A stretch of DNA of 55,909 nt, taken from an uncultured Eubacterium sp. (lineage in GTDB: Bacteria; Bacillota; Clostridia; Peptostreptococcales; Anaerovoracaceae). Below the pieces are notes generated by a model. The model was given only the letters and a program-made list of their open reading frames with translations, was not told where the DNA came from and searched no databases. Position numbers and translations under genes: made by a program. Positions 1 through 8,311 of this stretch are shown piece after piece; within the stretch, counting starts at the first letter, position 1, and the number at the start of each line of letters is the position of its first letter. The DNA lies in the NCBI GenBank assembly GCA_937894585.1, contig CALBGO010000038.1, forward strand, positions 1 to 55,909, given 5' to 3'.

Positions 1-22
1 ATATTGAATTTTCAAGGTTCAA

Positions 23-39
23 CACACCTAATAGGTGTG
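23..39. repeat. Short perfect inverted repeat before the LysM gene
   Basis: Arms CACACCT (23-29) and AGGTGTG (33-39) are separated by three bases. No U-run follows on either strand, so this looks more like a small operator or a leader hairpin than a terminator. It lies about 60 bases upstream of the LysM gene start; its role is unknown. Confidence 0.35.
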
Positions 40-97
40 GGAAGTCTTAGTATATTATATAAAGATGACCCGTGCGGTCGCAGAAAGGCGGTTTACT

Positions 98-457
98 ATG
101 AATAAAAAACTTGTATGTATTGATGTTTACACGGTTGCATCGGGAGACACGCTCTACACCATTGCAGAAAAATATGATCTTCCCGTCAGTCTCCTGATGA
201 AAGTCAATCGGATTACAAATCCCTATAATCTGCAGATTGGAACCAAGCTGTGCATTCCCGGAGATATTTCTCAACTGCCGAAACCCGATTCCTGCCCGGA
301 ACCTTCTGTCATTACCCATATAGTCGCTGCAGGCGATACTCTTTACTTAATTGCAAAAAAACACGGAGCTAAACTTGAGGATATTATGGGAGCAAATCCA
401 AACATCGACCCTTATAACCTGATGATCGGCACCGAGCTTACCGTTCCTCTTCCTTGA
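98..457 (+). CDS. Double LysM domain protein
   Basis: The protein has 119 residues and consists almost only of two LysM domains, about residues 10-54 and 73-117. Each shows the family pattern of a YTV/HIV strand, an SGDTL or AGDTL turn, a helix ending in N, and a NPYNLQIG or DPYNLMIG motif before the last strand. LysM domains bind N-acetylglucosamine-containing glycans such as peptidoglycan. No signal peptide or membrane segment is visible, so export is not shown by the sequence; in spore formers such proteins can also be spore-coat or cortex associated. I chose the ATG at 98 because AGAAAGGCGG lies just upstream; an in-frame ATG at 35 lacks a good ribosome binding site. Confidence 0.85.
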   Translation: MNKKLVCIDVYTVASGDTLYTIAEKYDLPVSLLMKVNRITNPYNLQIGTKLCIPGDISQLPKPDSCPEPSVITHIVAAGDTLYLIAKKHGAKLEDIMGANPNIDPYNLMIGTELTVPLP

Positions 458-625
458 CAGATACCGGACTCTCAGGTTTTTCTTTCGAAAAGCCTATTCC
501 CGCAGCCGCTGACCTTAAAAATCAATTCTGAAATCCTTGCAGGTATTCTTTCCGGTATTCTTTCATCTTTGCAAATTATCGATTCCGTGATAAAATGATA
601 ACATAAAAAATTTCCGGAGGTAATT

Positions 626-844
626 ATGGCAAATAATGAAACACAAACTGCAGTACAGAAAGAATGCAGACTCTTAAAATTCCTGCGCAGAGAACATACG
701 CCTGCAGAAAAAGGCATTATAATCGGTGCCGCTGCCCTTGCCGGTGCCGCTGCGGGAATTTTCCTGCTTGGTATAGGGAATGGAATTCAGATCGAGATTT
801 CCATCGGCTCTCACAATGGCTGTAACAACCAAATAGATTCTTAA
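626..844 (+). CDS. Small single-pass membrane protein, unknown
   Basis: A 72-residue product, not recognised. A strong ribosome binding site (CCGGAGG, about 8 bases before the ATG) supports it as a real gene. The first 28 residues are charged and basic, with an RxxLKFLRRE stretch. They are followed by an Ala/Gly/Ile-rich hydrophobic segment at about residues 29-50 that would span the membrane once, and a short polar tail with one Cys. It is followed by a very strong terminator and lies downstream of the LysM gene on the same strand, with 168 bases between them. No function can be assigned. Confidence 0.6.
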   Translation: MANNETQTAVQKECRLLKFLRREHTPAEKGIIIGAAALAGAAAGIFLLGIGNGIQIEISIGSHNGCNNQIDS

Positions 845-1021
845 ATTAAAAATCCTGAGATGAAATTCTCAAACCCCGATTTCTGAATTTCTATTTCCCA
901 ATGCCAAAGAAAACCTATCTATTTTTCGAGCACAGCACCTCACATTTATCCCGGCAGTTTCTCGAACTTTTTTACTTATTTTATAGTATATAATCAAAAA
1001 CAGCATTTTTACTGAAAGAAA

Positions 1022-1070
1022 CCGGGCTTCGTCAGTTTGTGAATATAAACTGACGAAGCCCGGTTTTTTT
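1022..1070. terminator. Strong bidirectional intrinsic terminator
   Basis: A perfect 17-bp stem (1022-1038 with 1047-1063) encloses an 8-base loop and is followed by seven T residues on the plus strand. On the minus strand the stem is followed by a T/C-rich run, so it can also stop leftward transcription from the gene ending at 1127. Confidence 0.9.
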
Positions 1071-1076
1071 GCATCA

Positions 1077-1107
1077 GGCGGTAAAAGAAAGTTTACCGCC
1101 CGATATT
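1077..1107. terminator. Second hairpin, possible terminator
   Basis: Arms GGCGGTAAA (1077-1085) and TTTACCGCC (1092-1100) form a perfect 9-bp stem. On the plus strand it is followed by a T-rich run (1105-1111). It sits between the strong terminator and the end of the minus-strand gene at 1127. Confidence 0.5.
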
Positions 1108-1126
1108 TTTTTATCGTTTAGCTCTT

Positions 1127-1393
1127 CTATATCTTGGAAAGCTCTGCTTCCAGCTCCGCAATCGCCTGCATTTTCAAGTCTGCTTCGCAGACAAGCTCCT
1201 TGGCATCACAGCCGCCCTCAAGACCTTCTTCTTTAATCTGATGATAGAAAATTTTCCCAAGCTTAACATAAATTCCGTCCAGCTCTCTTTTCTCGCCGTT
1301 AATCTTTGTTTTTATTTTCGTTGCTTCAATAGCATCGCCTGCTCTGTCACCGATCGTTGCGGCTGCATCTGTAATTTTATCTAAAAAAGACAT
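1127..1393 (-). CDS. Small coiled-coil protein, unknown
   Basis: An 88-residue product starting MSFLDKITDAAA. It is rich in Lys, Glu and Ala with heptad-like spacing of hydrophobic residues through most of its length, so it is probably a helical or coiled-coil protein. Two cysteines occur near the C-terminus (GGCDAKELVCEAD). It resembles the N-terminal half of small Firmicutes proteins that end in a zinc ribbon, but no ribbon is present here. It ends at the bidirectional terminator, and its start lies five bases after the end of the GatD-like gene, so it is probably the last gene of the murT-gatD unit. Function unknown. Confidence 0.6.
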   Translation of the reverse strand: MSFLDKITDAAATIGDRAGDAIEATKIKTKINGEKRELDGIYVKLGKIFYHQIKEEGLEGGCDAKELVCEADLKMQAIAELEAELSKI

Positions 1394-1398
1394 CTGTT

Positions 1399-2163
1399 CT
1401 ACCTCTCTTTACAATTAGTTAATCGGGTTTCCTTTGTTTCAATAAACTCTTTCTTTGTAGCAAAAGACTTATTCGCTATATCACTATCATATTCTATTTG
1501 ATCTATTGTGATACCCTTTGCAGCCGCTGCCGCTGTAACTACTTCCGCTGCAAAATCGGGATGCACTGCCAAAACAGGCGCCAGCGTATTGGTAAACACG
1601 GAATTATACTGAATAAATCCCTCTTCTCTGTCCGTTCCTGTATTTCCGTATCCGTAATACAGTCTTCCGAAAGGCTTTTCACCCCTGTTGATGAAATCTG
1701 TCATCTGAATCTGACTGCCGATAATCTCAAACTGCTTTCCGTTATACATACAGGTATAATATAAATCGTCTCCGTATACAGCATCCTTTTCCTTTGCCTC
1801 GGCTTTCAGAATTCCCATACCTTCAAAGGATTCCCCGTCGCTGCGAATCACCTTCCGGCACCACATAGCGATAGATGTTCCCGTGACAATCAGAGGACTT
1901 CCACCTGCAATAAATCGTTCAAAAGCTTCTTTATATGGCGCAAGCCACTCGAGAATCACCGGAAAGGACACGATTTCTCCCGGCGGGCAGAAAATGATGT
2001 CATAACTCTCCGGATCAAAATTTTTCGTATCAAAGTCAATCTTTTCTATAACGGGAATCATACCCGCCGCCTTGATAAAACGGTTCAGAGCAAGGATGTT
2101 TCCCCGCTCTCCGTGAAGATACAAAGTATCGGGAAAAAGCCATGCAACCTTAAGTGTATTCAT
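1399..2163 (-). CDS. GatD-like class I amidotransferase homologue lacking catalytic residues
   Basis: This 254-residue protein aligns along its length with GatD, the glutaminase subunit of the MurT/GatD complex that amidates lipid II. Shared features are the LYLHGERGNILAL start, the GEGMGIL-like block after the nucleophile position (here FEGMGIL), and the GYGN...EEG segment. Key residues are missing. Where GatD has the nucleophile Cys in an ICGGYQ motif this protein has VTGTSI. The GTYLHGP motif carrying the catalytic His reads FTNTLAP here. The glutamine-binding ENHGGR motif is replaced by IQMTDF. It should therefore not release ammonia from glutamine. It directly follows the MurT-like gene. 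It may be a structural or regulatory partner. The comparison with GatD is from memory, not a computed alignment. Confidence 0.75.
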   Translation of the reverse strand: MNTLKVAWLFPDTLYLHGERGNILALNRFIKAAGMIPVIEKIDFDTKNFDPESYDIIFCPPGEIVSFPVILEWLAPYKEAFERFIAGGSPLIVTGTSIAMWCRKVIRSDGESFEGMGILKAEAKEKDAVYGDDLYYTCMYNGKQFEIIGSQIQMTDFINRGEKPFGRLYYGYGNTGTDREEGFIQYNSVFTNTLAPVLAVHPDFAAEVVTAAAAAKGITIDQIEYDSDIANKSFATKKEFIETKETRLTNCKER

Positions 2164-3516
2164 TTATTTTCCCTCCTTTTCGATATACTTTTTCATATGG
2201 TAAAAAGTTTTAATCCATGTAATCAGATAAATATTGTCGGTTTCCACACTCTCGATTTCACGGAAAATCGTCTCAACCTCTTCGGTATCCGCAATGGAGA
2301 TCATCGCAGGATCAACGCCCTCGTAAAGCAGTCTGTTGGCTGTATCATAGCATACTCGGTCGGAGAAGCAGAAATACTTTTCCACATCAGAACCGACAAG
2401 AGCGGAGAAATCACAGTCAAAAGCATAGAATGTATTTGTATAATTTGGAATCATATCAACCAGCGGACAAAGTCCCAGACAGACCATCTTCTTCTCTTTA
2501 TCTGCCGCCATCACATTGATACAAGTCTGAAGAGTTTCCGGATTTTCCTGCTTGATGCGCATATACTTGATTGTTTTGCCTTTATATTTGAGAATTTCGA
2601 AACGACCGCCCACATTTTCAAAGCTGTCAAAGGCTTTCGCCGCATCCGAAGGCTCTATACCGCCCAGCTCCTTTGCCGCCGCCAAAGCTCCCGCATAGTT
2701 ATAACACATATACGGTGTATCATAAGGCATCGGAAAAGAAATATCACCCATTTTAAAGGTTCGCTCTTTGAAATTCACATCAGTGATGGTGTAGTCCGCC
2801 CTTTCTTCGCTGCTGTGTCCGCAGTGCTCGCAGCGGAATTTTCCCACACCGTCGTTATTATAGTAATCAAAGGTGATTTTATGTCTGCATTTCGGACATG
2901 CCATGGTCGGAAATGTCGCATCCTTTGTAAAGGACTCCGGATGACGCTCTACACCGAAAGTTACGATATCGTGGCTTTTCTCATCGAAAGCCTTGGTTCT
3001 CGGTTCTTCGTTGTTTAAGAAAAATCTGATGTTGCCGTCCAGATTATCAAACAGCTTCCTGTAAATGAAATCCGGATCTCCGTTTCTCTGCACCTGGTCC
3101 TTCTGCAGATTGGTAATCATAATATTTTCGGCAGGCAGCTGCTTATGGATAATCGGCAGAAAACGCTCATCCGTCTCAAAAATAATGTAATCTGCGTCAA
3201 TTTTTCCGGTCAGAGTGGATACCTTGGACAACGCCGTTGCAATACCGTAAATCAGATTGGCTCCTTCAAGGTTTGCAATAACCTTTTTACCGTTACTTCT
3301 GAAAATATGAGTAACCAGATTCGTTGTAGTGGATTTTCCGTTGGTTCCTGTGATAAAAAGAACCTTTGAACAGTCAATTCCCTTAAAATGCGCCACCATC
3401 TTGGGATCAATCTTCATAGCCTTTTCGCCGGAAAAATTGGACCCCCTGCTCTTATCTACAATATTGATGATAACATTGATGAGTTTCGCAAACCAAAGTG
3501 CAATATAAAATCTCAT
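2164..3516 (-). CDS. MurT-like Mur ligase family protein
   Basis: A 450-residue Mur-ligase-type protein. It has the MurT start (MRFYIALWFAKLIN), an ATP-binding loop GTNGKSTTTN, a four-Cys zinc ribbon (CPKC...CEHC) inside the central domain and a C-terminal DUF1727-type domain. MurT with GatD amidates the D-Glu of lipid II in the cytoplasm. The loop is intact, but the DGxDVSWIWD segment that in MurT supplies an Asp to the GatD catalytic site reads as NTFYAFD here, which parallels the loss of catalytic residues in the partner. The start at 3516 is preceded by AGGAGGAAGAG; the longer frame to 3588 has no such site. The GatD-like gene begins right after the stop. The substrate may not be lipid II. 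Confidence 0.78.
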   Translation of the reverse strand: MRFYIALWFAKLINVIINIVDKSRGSNFSGEKAMKIDPKMVAHFKGIDCSKVLFITGTNGKSTTTNLVTHIFRSNGKKVIANLEGANLIYGIATALSKVSTLTGKIDADYIIFETDERFLPIIHKQLPAENIMITNLQKDQVQRNGDPDFIYRKLFDNLDGNIRFFLNNEEPRTKAFDEKSHDIVTFGVERHPESFTKDATFPTMACPKCRHKITFDYYNNDGVGKFRCEHCGHSSEERADYTITDVNFKERTFKMGDISFPMPYDTPYMCYNYAGALAAAKELGGIEPSDAAKAFDSFENVGGRFEILKYKGKTIKYMRIKQENPETLQTCINVMAADKEKKMVCLGLCPLVDMIPNYTNTFYAFDCDFSALVGSDVEKYFCFSDRVCYDTANRLLYEGVDPAMISIADTEEVETIFREIESVETDNIYLITWIKTFYHMKKYIEKEGK

Positions 3517-3548
3517 TCTCTTCCTCCTGATGTAATGATAAATATTTT

Positions 3549-3563
3549 TTGAAAGCGTTTTCC
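3549..3563 (+). promoter_or_regulatory. Possible cre (CcpA) site upstream of murT-like gene
   Basis: TTGAAAGCGTTTTCC fits the catabolite-repression consensus WTGNAANCGNWNNCW except for the last base. It lies about 35 bases upstream of the murT-like start, where a bound repressor could act. No clear promoter was found to anchor it, so this is tentative. Confidence 0.3.
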
Positions 3564-3682
3564 GCTCCGAATAAAAATCCTGTGTCAAAACGATGTTTAG
3601 CCTGAATCAAAGATTATGCGCTCCGATGACTGTATCCCTTTATTTTATCCCGCTCAAAAGCAGTTCTGAAACTTGTCCGAAT

Positions 3683-5146
3683 CTATAAAAGGTCTGACAA
3701 AAGTCTTGATACGGCTTCTTTAAATCTTACGGTATACGGTCTGTGATTATATGCTGAAAGTGTCAGTTCATGACCTTTTCTCATATCCCGCAGGAATGCC
3801 TTTTCCATTCCCGCAGCAAATTCTTTATCATAGATAAAAGCGTTAGACTCAAAATTGAGCCGGAAACTGCGCCTGTCAAAGTTAGCGGAACCGATTGTGG
3901 AAACTTCTCCGTCCACCACAAGAGTTTTGGCATGGAGAAAACCTCCGTCGTAAATAAACACCTTGGCGCCGGAACGGATCAGCTCTCCGCAATAGGCGTA
4001 AGTCGCCCAGTACACAAACATATGGTCCGGCATACACGGAATCATAATTCGTACATCTACGCCCGACTGAGCTGCCATTTTCAGAGATTCCAGCATGCTG
4101 GGGTCCGGTATAAAATACGGCGTCTGCAGATAAACAGACTTTTCCGCAAAAGTAATCATACGCATCATCGCCCGTTTGATTTCCTCTCTGACAGAATCCG
4201 GTCCGCTGGAAACAATCTGAACCGGTGTTCCGCCTGTGCTGCAGGGTTCTGTATAATAGGCTTCCTCCAGTTCCATCGGTTCTTTTGAAGCAAACCGCCA
4301 GTCCAGCATAAATCTCGCGTTTAAATTCTGCACTGCGCTTCCTCTGATTCTCACATGAGCATCCCGCCAATATCCGAACTTCCGCTTGAAGCCGAGATAT
4401 TCTCTGGCGATATTAAAGCCGCCCGTATATCCGATATTTCCGTCGATTACAGCAATTTTCCTGTGATTTCTGTAGTTCATCTTCAGATAAATGTACTTCA
4501 ATCTCGGCTTAAAAAAGTAAGCTGTTTTTCCGCCGGCAGCAATGAAACGTTTCAGCCTTCTGTCGTTTATAAAACGGCACCCGAGCGCATCCATCAGCAG
4601 CCTGACAGAAACTCCCTCTTCTGCTTTTTCGGTCAGTGCCGTAAGCAGCTTATGACCGACCATATCATCTTTGATGATATAATACTGAATGTTAATGGAG
4701 TGCTCCGCAGCTCTGATATCCTGCATCAGATTGTGAAACATCTCTTTTCCGTCTGTGAACAGACTGACGTCGTTGTTCTGTGTCAGAAATGCGCTTCCGT
4801 AAACCTGATTCAGTTTAATCAGATGATGCCATTTGCCCGCTTCTTCATTGGCGAAGGAAAATTTACCTGTATCCATATCCGCAATCTGCTCGGAAAGTCC
4901 CTGCCCCACAAACTTCTTTTCCCGGTCCGTGAGTCTGGAAATCTTGTATCTGGAAATATTCTGCGACAGCATGAAATACAGAAAAATTCCAAGCACGGGC
5001 AATACGAACAAAACCAGAATCCAGGCAAGTGATGCGGAAGGATTCTTTCGCTCCAGAAAAATAATTGTCAGCGCAATAACCATGTTAATGCAGTAAATCA
5101 GCACTGACCAGTCATTGTGAGCGAATAAACTGATTAAATATGTCAT
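3683..5146 (-). CDS. cls: Cardiolipin synthase
   Basis: A 487-residue membrane phospholipase-D-family protein that condenses two phosphatidylglycerols to cardiolipin. Two hydrophobic N-terminal helices (about residues 10-60, separated by an ERKNPSASLAW motif typical of the family) anchor it in the membrane. Two HKD motifs follow: HRKIAVIDG with GGFN near residue 230, and HAKTLVVDG with GSANFD near residue 405. Length and motif order match the Gram-positive family. It is preceded by about 290 bases containing a terminator, so it is probably transcribed on its own. The ribosome binding site is only moderate (GGGG, then ATG). Confidence 0.92.
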   Translation of the reverse strand: MTYLISLFAHNDWSVLIYCINMVIALTIIFLERKNPSASLAWILVLFVLPVLGIFLYFMLSQNISRYKISRLTDREKKFVGQGLSEQIADMDTGKFSFANEEAGKWHHLIKLNQVYGSAFLTQNNDVSLFTDGKEMFHNLMQDIRAAEHSINIQYYIIKDDMVGHKLLTALTEKAEEGVSVRLLMDALGCRFINDRRLKRFIAAGGKTAYFFKPRLKYIYLKMNYRNHRKIAVIDGNIGYTGGFNIAREYLGFKRKFGYWRDAHVRIRGSAVQNLNARFMLDWRFASKEPMELEEAYYTEPCSTGGTPVQIVSSGPDSVREEIKRAMMRMITFAEKSVYLQTPYFIPDPSMLESLKMAAQSGVDVRIMIPCMPDHMFVYWATYAYCGELIRSGAKVFIYDGGFLHAKTLVVDGEVSTIGSANFDRRSFRLNFESNAFIYDKEFAAGMEKAFLRDMRKGHELTLSAYNHRPYTVRFKEAVSRLLSDLL

Positions 5147-5275
5147 CTCTAAACCCCGAGTATATCCTTATTTCATATCATTTCACTAATGGAACTATTT
5201 TATCATAACCTTAAAGATATTTCCAGTTTTAAAAAATCTGCCGGCAGATAAAGTTATAGATTCCTCTTTTTTCAT

Positions 5276-5322
5276 AAAAAAAGGAACTGCCTTATGAAGA
5301 ATAAACCCATTCATAAGGACAG
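5276..5322 (-). terminator. Intrinsic terminator downstream of the Rpn remnant
   Basis: Arms CCTTATGAA (5290-5298) and TTCATAAGG (5310-5318), extended by CTG/CAG across a one-base bulge, form a hairpin. On the minus strand it is followed by a run of T residues (the A-run at 5276-5282). It resembles the terminator at 5943-6000 in sequence. Confidence 0.75.
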
Positions 5323-5397
5323 CCCCTTTGCATCGTGTAGAACCATCCGATTTTCAGACCTCCTGAATATCAGTCTGATATTTTTGTGTTCTCTTCG

Positions 5398-5772
5398 TTA
5401 CTTGACAACCTCCTGCAGATAACCTTCTGCTTCATCCTCTGGCAAGTTGAACCGCTTCATCAGCTTTTCCTGAATTTTTTCTTCCGAAACACCTTCTTCA
5501 CGGTTATCCAAAACAAATGCGAAAATCTAATATAGTAAAGAAGCCTACTGTAACCCTCTAAGGTCTCGCTGCGTTTTAAGATCTCATTGTTTTCAGTATA
5601 CCTTAAATCAATAACTTTGACTACTAATTCCATAGAATTTTCCAGCGGGGGTGCAAGAAAACTTTCCGAAAAACGAAGCAATAATTTTCTTCTTGTCGGA
5701 AAACAACATACGAAAAACCGTGTCTTGATAAGTTCTGTTGACAGTGCTTTCCCTGACTTCTTTTCCTTTCAT
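5398..5772 (-). pseudogene. Rpn / PD-(D/E)XK transposase-like nuclease remnant
   Basis: Three pieces of one protein family are visible in different frames. From the ATG at 5772 (ribosome binding site GGAGAGG) comes an N-terminal block with NRTYQDTVFRMLFSDKKK. A second frame gives MELVVKVIDLRYTENNE, which matches the conserved strand and NYG-like turn late in the family. A third frame gives FAFVLDNREEGVSEEKI and a tail ending at the stop at 5398-5400. Intact relatives have about 300 residues. Here only about 125 codons remain, so most of the catalytic middle is deleted and there are at least two frame changes (near 5660 and near 5525). Rpn proteins are recombination-promoting nucleases present in many copies in clostridial genomes. 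This copy is dead. Confidence 0.75.
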
Positions 5773-5942
5773 TAAAACCCTCTCCCTTTTTATATGTAAT
5801 TTTATTCCATTAATTTCATTATTAACTATATCAAAACAACCTGTAAAAATCAGGGATGAATTGTAATATTTTTACATATATTTGGAATGTGTTTTACCTT
5901 TTTCACAAACTGTGCCATTCCGAGCTTATACGCATAATCGTC

Positions 5943-6000
5943 AAAAAAAGAAGGGACTGCCTCATAAATGAACAAATTAAATTCATTCACAGGGCAGTCC
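5943..6000 (-). terminator. Terminator of the peptide-uptake operon
   Basis: GGACTGCC (5954-5961) pairs with GGCAGTCC (5993-6000), with an inner AATGAA/TTCATT pairing. On the minus strand the stem is followed by seven T residues (5943-5949). It lies directly after the creatininase-family gene. Confidence 0.8.
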
Positions 6001-6011
6001 TTATCATAGCT

Positions 6012-6770
6012 TTACAGTTTCAGACAATCAAATGCTTCAAGAAATTCTGCCGTATAATCACTGACAGCCGTCAGCATTTCCTGTCCCCATTGAACACTTG
6101 CATCTTTTGGATGATCCGGTCCAATCCAGCCATTAGAAGTATACTGGTCAACATTTCTCGGAACAGGAATTCCGATACCTTTGAAATCCACACAATCAAA
6201 TCCCATAGTTCTAAGGCTTTCGCCCAAATCATCTCTGATTTCCTGTTCTCTCATCTTGTCAAAGTGAACCAAAGACGGATCAACAGCCAACATAGCCGCA
6301 GTTTCTTCCCCACCGCCATGACCGCCTCCCCATGCCGGGTTCAGTTGACCAGCCAGTTTCCACCAGTTAATCTGTGCGCCTAATGCGCCTTTCTGACTGA
6401 GTTCAATGCATACTCTGTTTAATGTCGGAATATTTCCGCCATGACCGTTTAGAAAAACGATTTTCTTTGCACCATGTCTCATTAACCCTTCTGTGATTCT
6501 AGTCAGAAGCATGTGCATACAATCTTCACCGATTGAAACTGTTCCGGGATAATTTATCATATCTTCACAGACACCGTACGGAATACCCGGAGCAGATGCA
6601 ATTTCCGATTTTTCTTCAATCATCGTTAAAAGTTTCTCCGGAACCAGAGTATCTACACCGAGAACATTATGACTTCCATGATTTTCTAAACATCCGATTG
6701 TCAGCAGAACTGTATCATGCTTTTCAAAATAACGAGCTGCTTCCTCGCATGTCATTCTTTCCAGCCGCAT
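6012..6770 (-). CDS. Creatininase-family amidohydrolase
   Basis: A 252-residue member of the creatininase (creatinine amidohydrolase) family. These metal-dependent cytoplasmic enzymes open cyclic or linear amides. The family metal ligands are visible: the GCLENHGSHNVLGVDT block (Glu, His, Asp) near residues 26-41, LNGHGGN near residue 103, and GHGGGEETAAM near residue 150. The start overlaps the stop of the substrate-binding protein gene (TAATG), so the two are co-translated. It is the last gene of the operon before a terminator. The real substrate is not creatinine by necessity; the neighbouring isoaspartyl dipeptidase and peptide transporter suggest a peptide-derived amide. Confidence 0.85.
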   Translation of the reverse strand: MRLERMTCEEAARYFEKHDTVLLTIGCLENHGSHNVLGVDTLVPEKLLTMIEEKSEIASAPGIPYGVCEDMINYPGTVSIGEDCMHMLLTRITEGLMRHGAKKIVFLNGHGGNIPTLNRVCIELSQKGALGAQINWWKLAGQLNPAWGGGHGGGEETAAMLAVDPSLVHFDKMREQEIRDDLGESLRTMGFDCVDFKGIGIPVPRNVDQYTSNGWIGPDHPKDASVQWGQEMLTAVSDYTAEFLEAFDCLKL

Positions 6771-8293
6771 TACTGTTCCACCTCAACATTACGCAGACGG
6801 TGATATCCATTCGGATCAACAGTAAATCCTTTTACCTTTTTCGTTGCACCAACATTTACGCTATCATAGAATAAAGTAGCATATGGAGAGAGATCGCCTA
6901 ACAGTACTTCTAACTGATCATAAGCTTCCTGTCTTTTCTCAGGATCTGCACTTCCTCTTCCTTCTTCTACTAATTTATCCACATCCTTGTTTTTTAAGAA
7001 TGCATCATTTCCAGGATAACCGGTCTGTGTTGAATGCAGCAGAGAATAGTATGTATAATCTGCATCACCGGTTACGCAAACCCAAGCAGTGAATGACAAT
7101 TCGTGGGAACCTGTACCAAGCTCATCAATCCATGTACCGTATTCTCTTGTCTGAATACTGCAGTTAATACCGATTTCTTTCAGCTGGCTCTGAATTACCT
7201 GACAGATTTCATTTTTTACAGAATCATCTGTTACAGATAAAGTACAATCAAATCCATTTGGATATTTAGATTCCTTCATTAATTTTTTGGCTTTTTCCAA
7301 ATCATATTCATAAGAAACTACATCCTTAGAGAAACCAAATGCATTCGGTGGGATAATTGAATCTGCAATTTCGCCGGAACCATACAGAAGAGTATCTACG
7401 ATTGCCTGCTTGTCAATTGCATAACGAATAGCCTGTCTTACTTTTTTGTCTGCAAATTTCTCATTCTCACCATTAATTGTAAGATAGGATACACTCTGTG
7501 ATGCACCCTTGAACAGCTGCAGATTTTCATCTTCTTCAACTCTCTTGGCATCATTTGCAGATACCGCATAAGCTAAATCCGCTTCACCGGTTTCGATTGC
7601 AATAACTCTCTGAGAGGCTTCCGGAACAACTTTCATTTCCAGATTTTTTGTTTTCGGCGCACCCTGGAAGTATTCTTCATTTGCTTCCATCTTAGTGTAT
7701 TCACCCTGTTTCCACTCTACAAACTTATATGCACCTGTACCAATCGGTTTCTGCTGGAAACCTTCCTCATCAGCTTCAACAACATGCTTCGGCACAATCG
7801 CAGTAAATGGAACTGTTAAATTAGAGAGCAGCGGTGAATACGGTTCTTTTGTCTTAATCGTAACGGCATATTCACCATCAGCCTTAACTTCGCTGATTGC
7901 ATCTACTACATAAGATACATAGTTAGAATTTCTTGCTCTGTTGATTGAGAAAACCACATCTTCAGATGTCATCGGCTCACCGTCATGGAACTTAACATCT
8001 TCACGAAGTTTAAATTTCCATGTTTTTTCGTCAATCAGTTCCCAACTTTCTGCAAGACATGGTGCAGGTTCATTGTTTTCGTCCATTGTCAGCAGAGTGT
8101 CAAAGATCTGACTTGTTACAGTTACTGCCGGTGTTTCCTTACCTACATGCGGGTCGAGAGAGGTTACATCTGCCGCCTGTACCCAGGTCAATGTGTCCTT
8201 CATTTCGCCGCTTTCTGATCCGCCGCCTCCGCCGCAGCTGACCATCGTAAAGGCCAGGCAAAATACCATTGCCATTGCTAATAATTTCTTCAT
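6770..8293 (-). CDS. Oligopeptide ABC transporter substrate-binding lipoprotein
   Basis: A 507-residue family 5 solute-binding protein (OppA/DppA type). The N-terminus MKKLLAMAMVFCLAFTMVSC is a lipoprotein signal with the lipidated Cys at residue 20, followed by a Gly-rich linker. The family signature lies around EPAPCLAESWEL and KFHDGEPMTSEDVVFSI. It captures peptides at the outer membrane face and hands them to the permeases encoded upstream in the operon. The gene follows the second ATPase by 18 bases and has AGGAGG before its ATG. The ligand cannot be read from sequence; neighbours suggest dipeptides. Confidence 0.93.
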   Translation of the reverse strand: MKKLLAMAMVFCLAFTMVSCGGGGGSESGEMKDTLTWVQAADVTSLDPHVGKETPAVTVTSQIFDTLLTMDENNEPAPCLAESWELIDEKTWKFKLREDVKFHDGEPMTSEDVVFSINRARNSNYVSYVVDAISEVKADGEYAVTIKTKEPYSPLLSNLTVPFTAIVPKHVVEADEEGFQQKPIGTGAYKFVEWKQGEYTKMEANEEYFQGAPKTKNLEMKVVPEASQRVIAIETGEADLAYAVSANDAKRVEEDENLQLFKGASQSVSYLTINGENEKFADKKVRQAIRYAIDKQAIVDTLLYGSGEIADSIIPPNAFGFSKDVVSYEYDLEKAKKLMKESKYPNGFDCTLSVTDDSVKNEICQVIQSQLKEIGINCSIQTREYGTWIDELGTGSHELSFTAWVCVTGDADYTYYSLLHSTQTGYPGNDAFLKNKDVDKLVEEGRGSADPEKRQEAYDQLEVLLGDLSPYATLFYDSVNVGATKKVKGFTVDPNGYHRLRNVEVEQ

Positions 8294-8311
8294 GATTACT
8301 TCCTCCTTAAA

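Noticed and set aside
2113..3018. Long plus-strand open frame (301 codons) opposite the murT-like gene
   Set aside because: It lies antisense to a clearly conserved gene, has no ribosome binding site or family motif and is rich in residues typical of reverse-strand reading.
4355..5032. Plus-strand open frame of 225 codons opposite cardiolipin synthase
   Set aside because: Shadow of the conserved HKD-motif gene on the other strand, with no own features.
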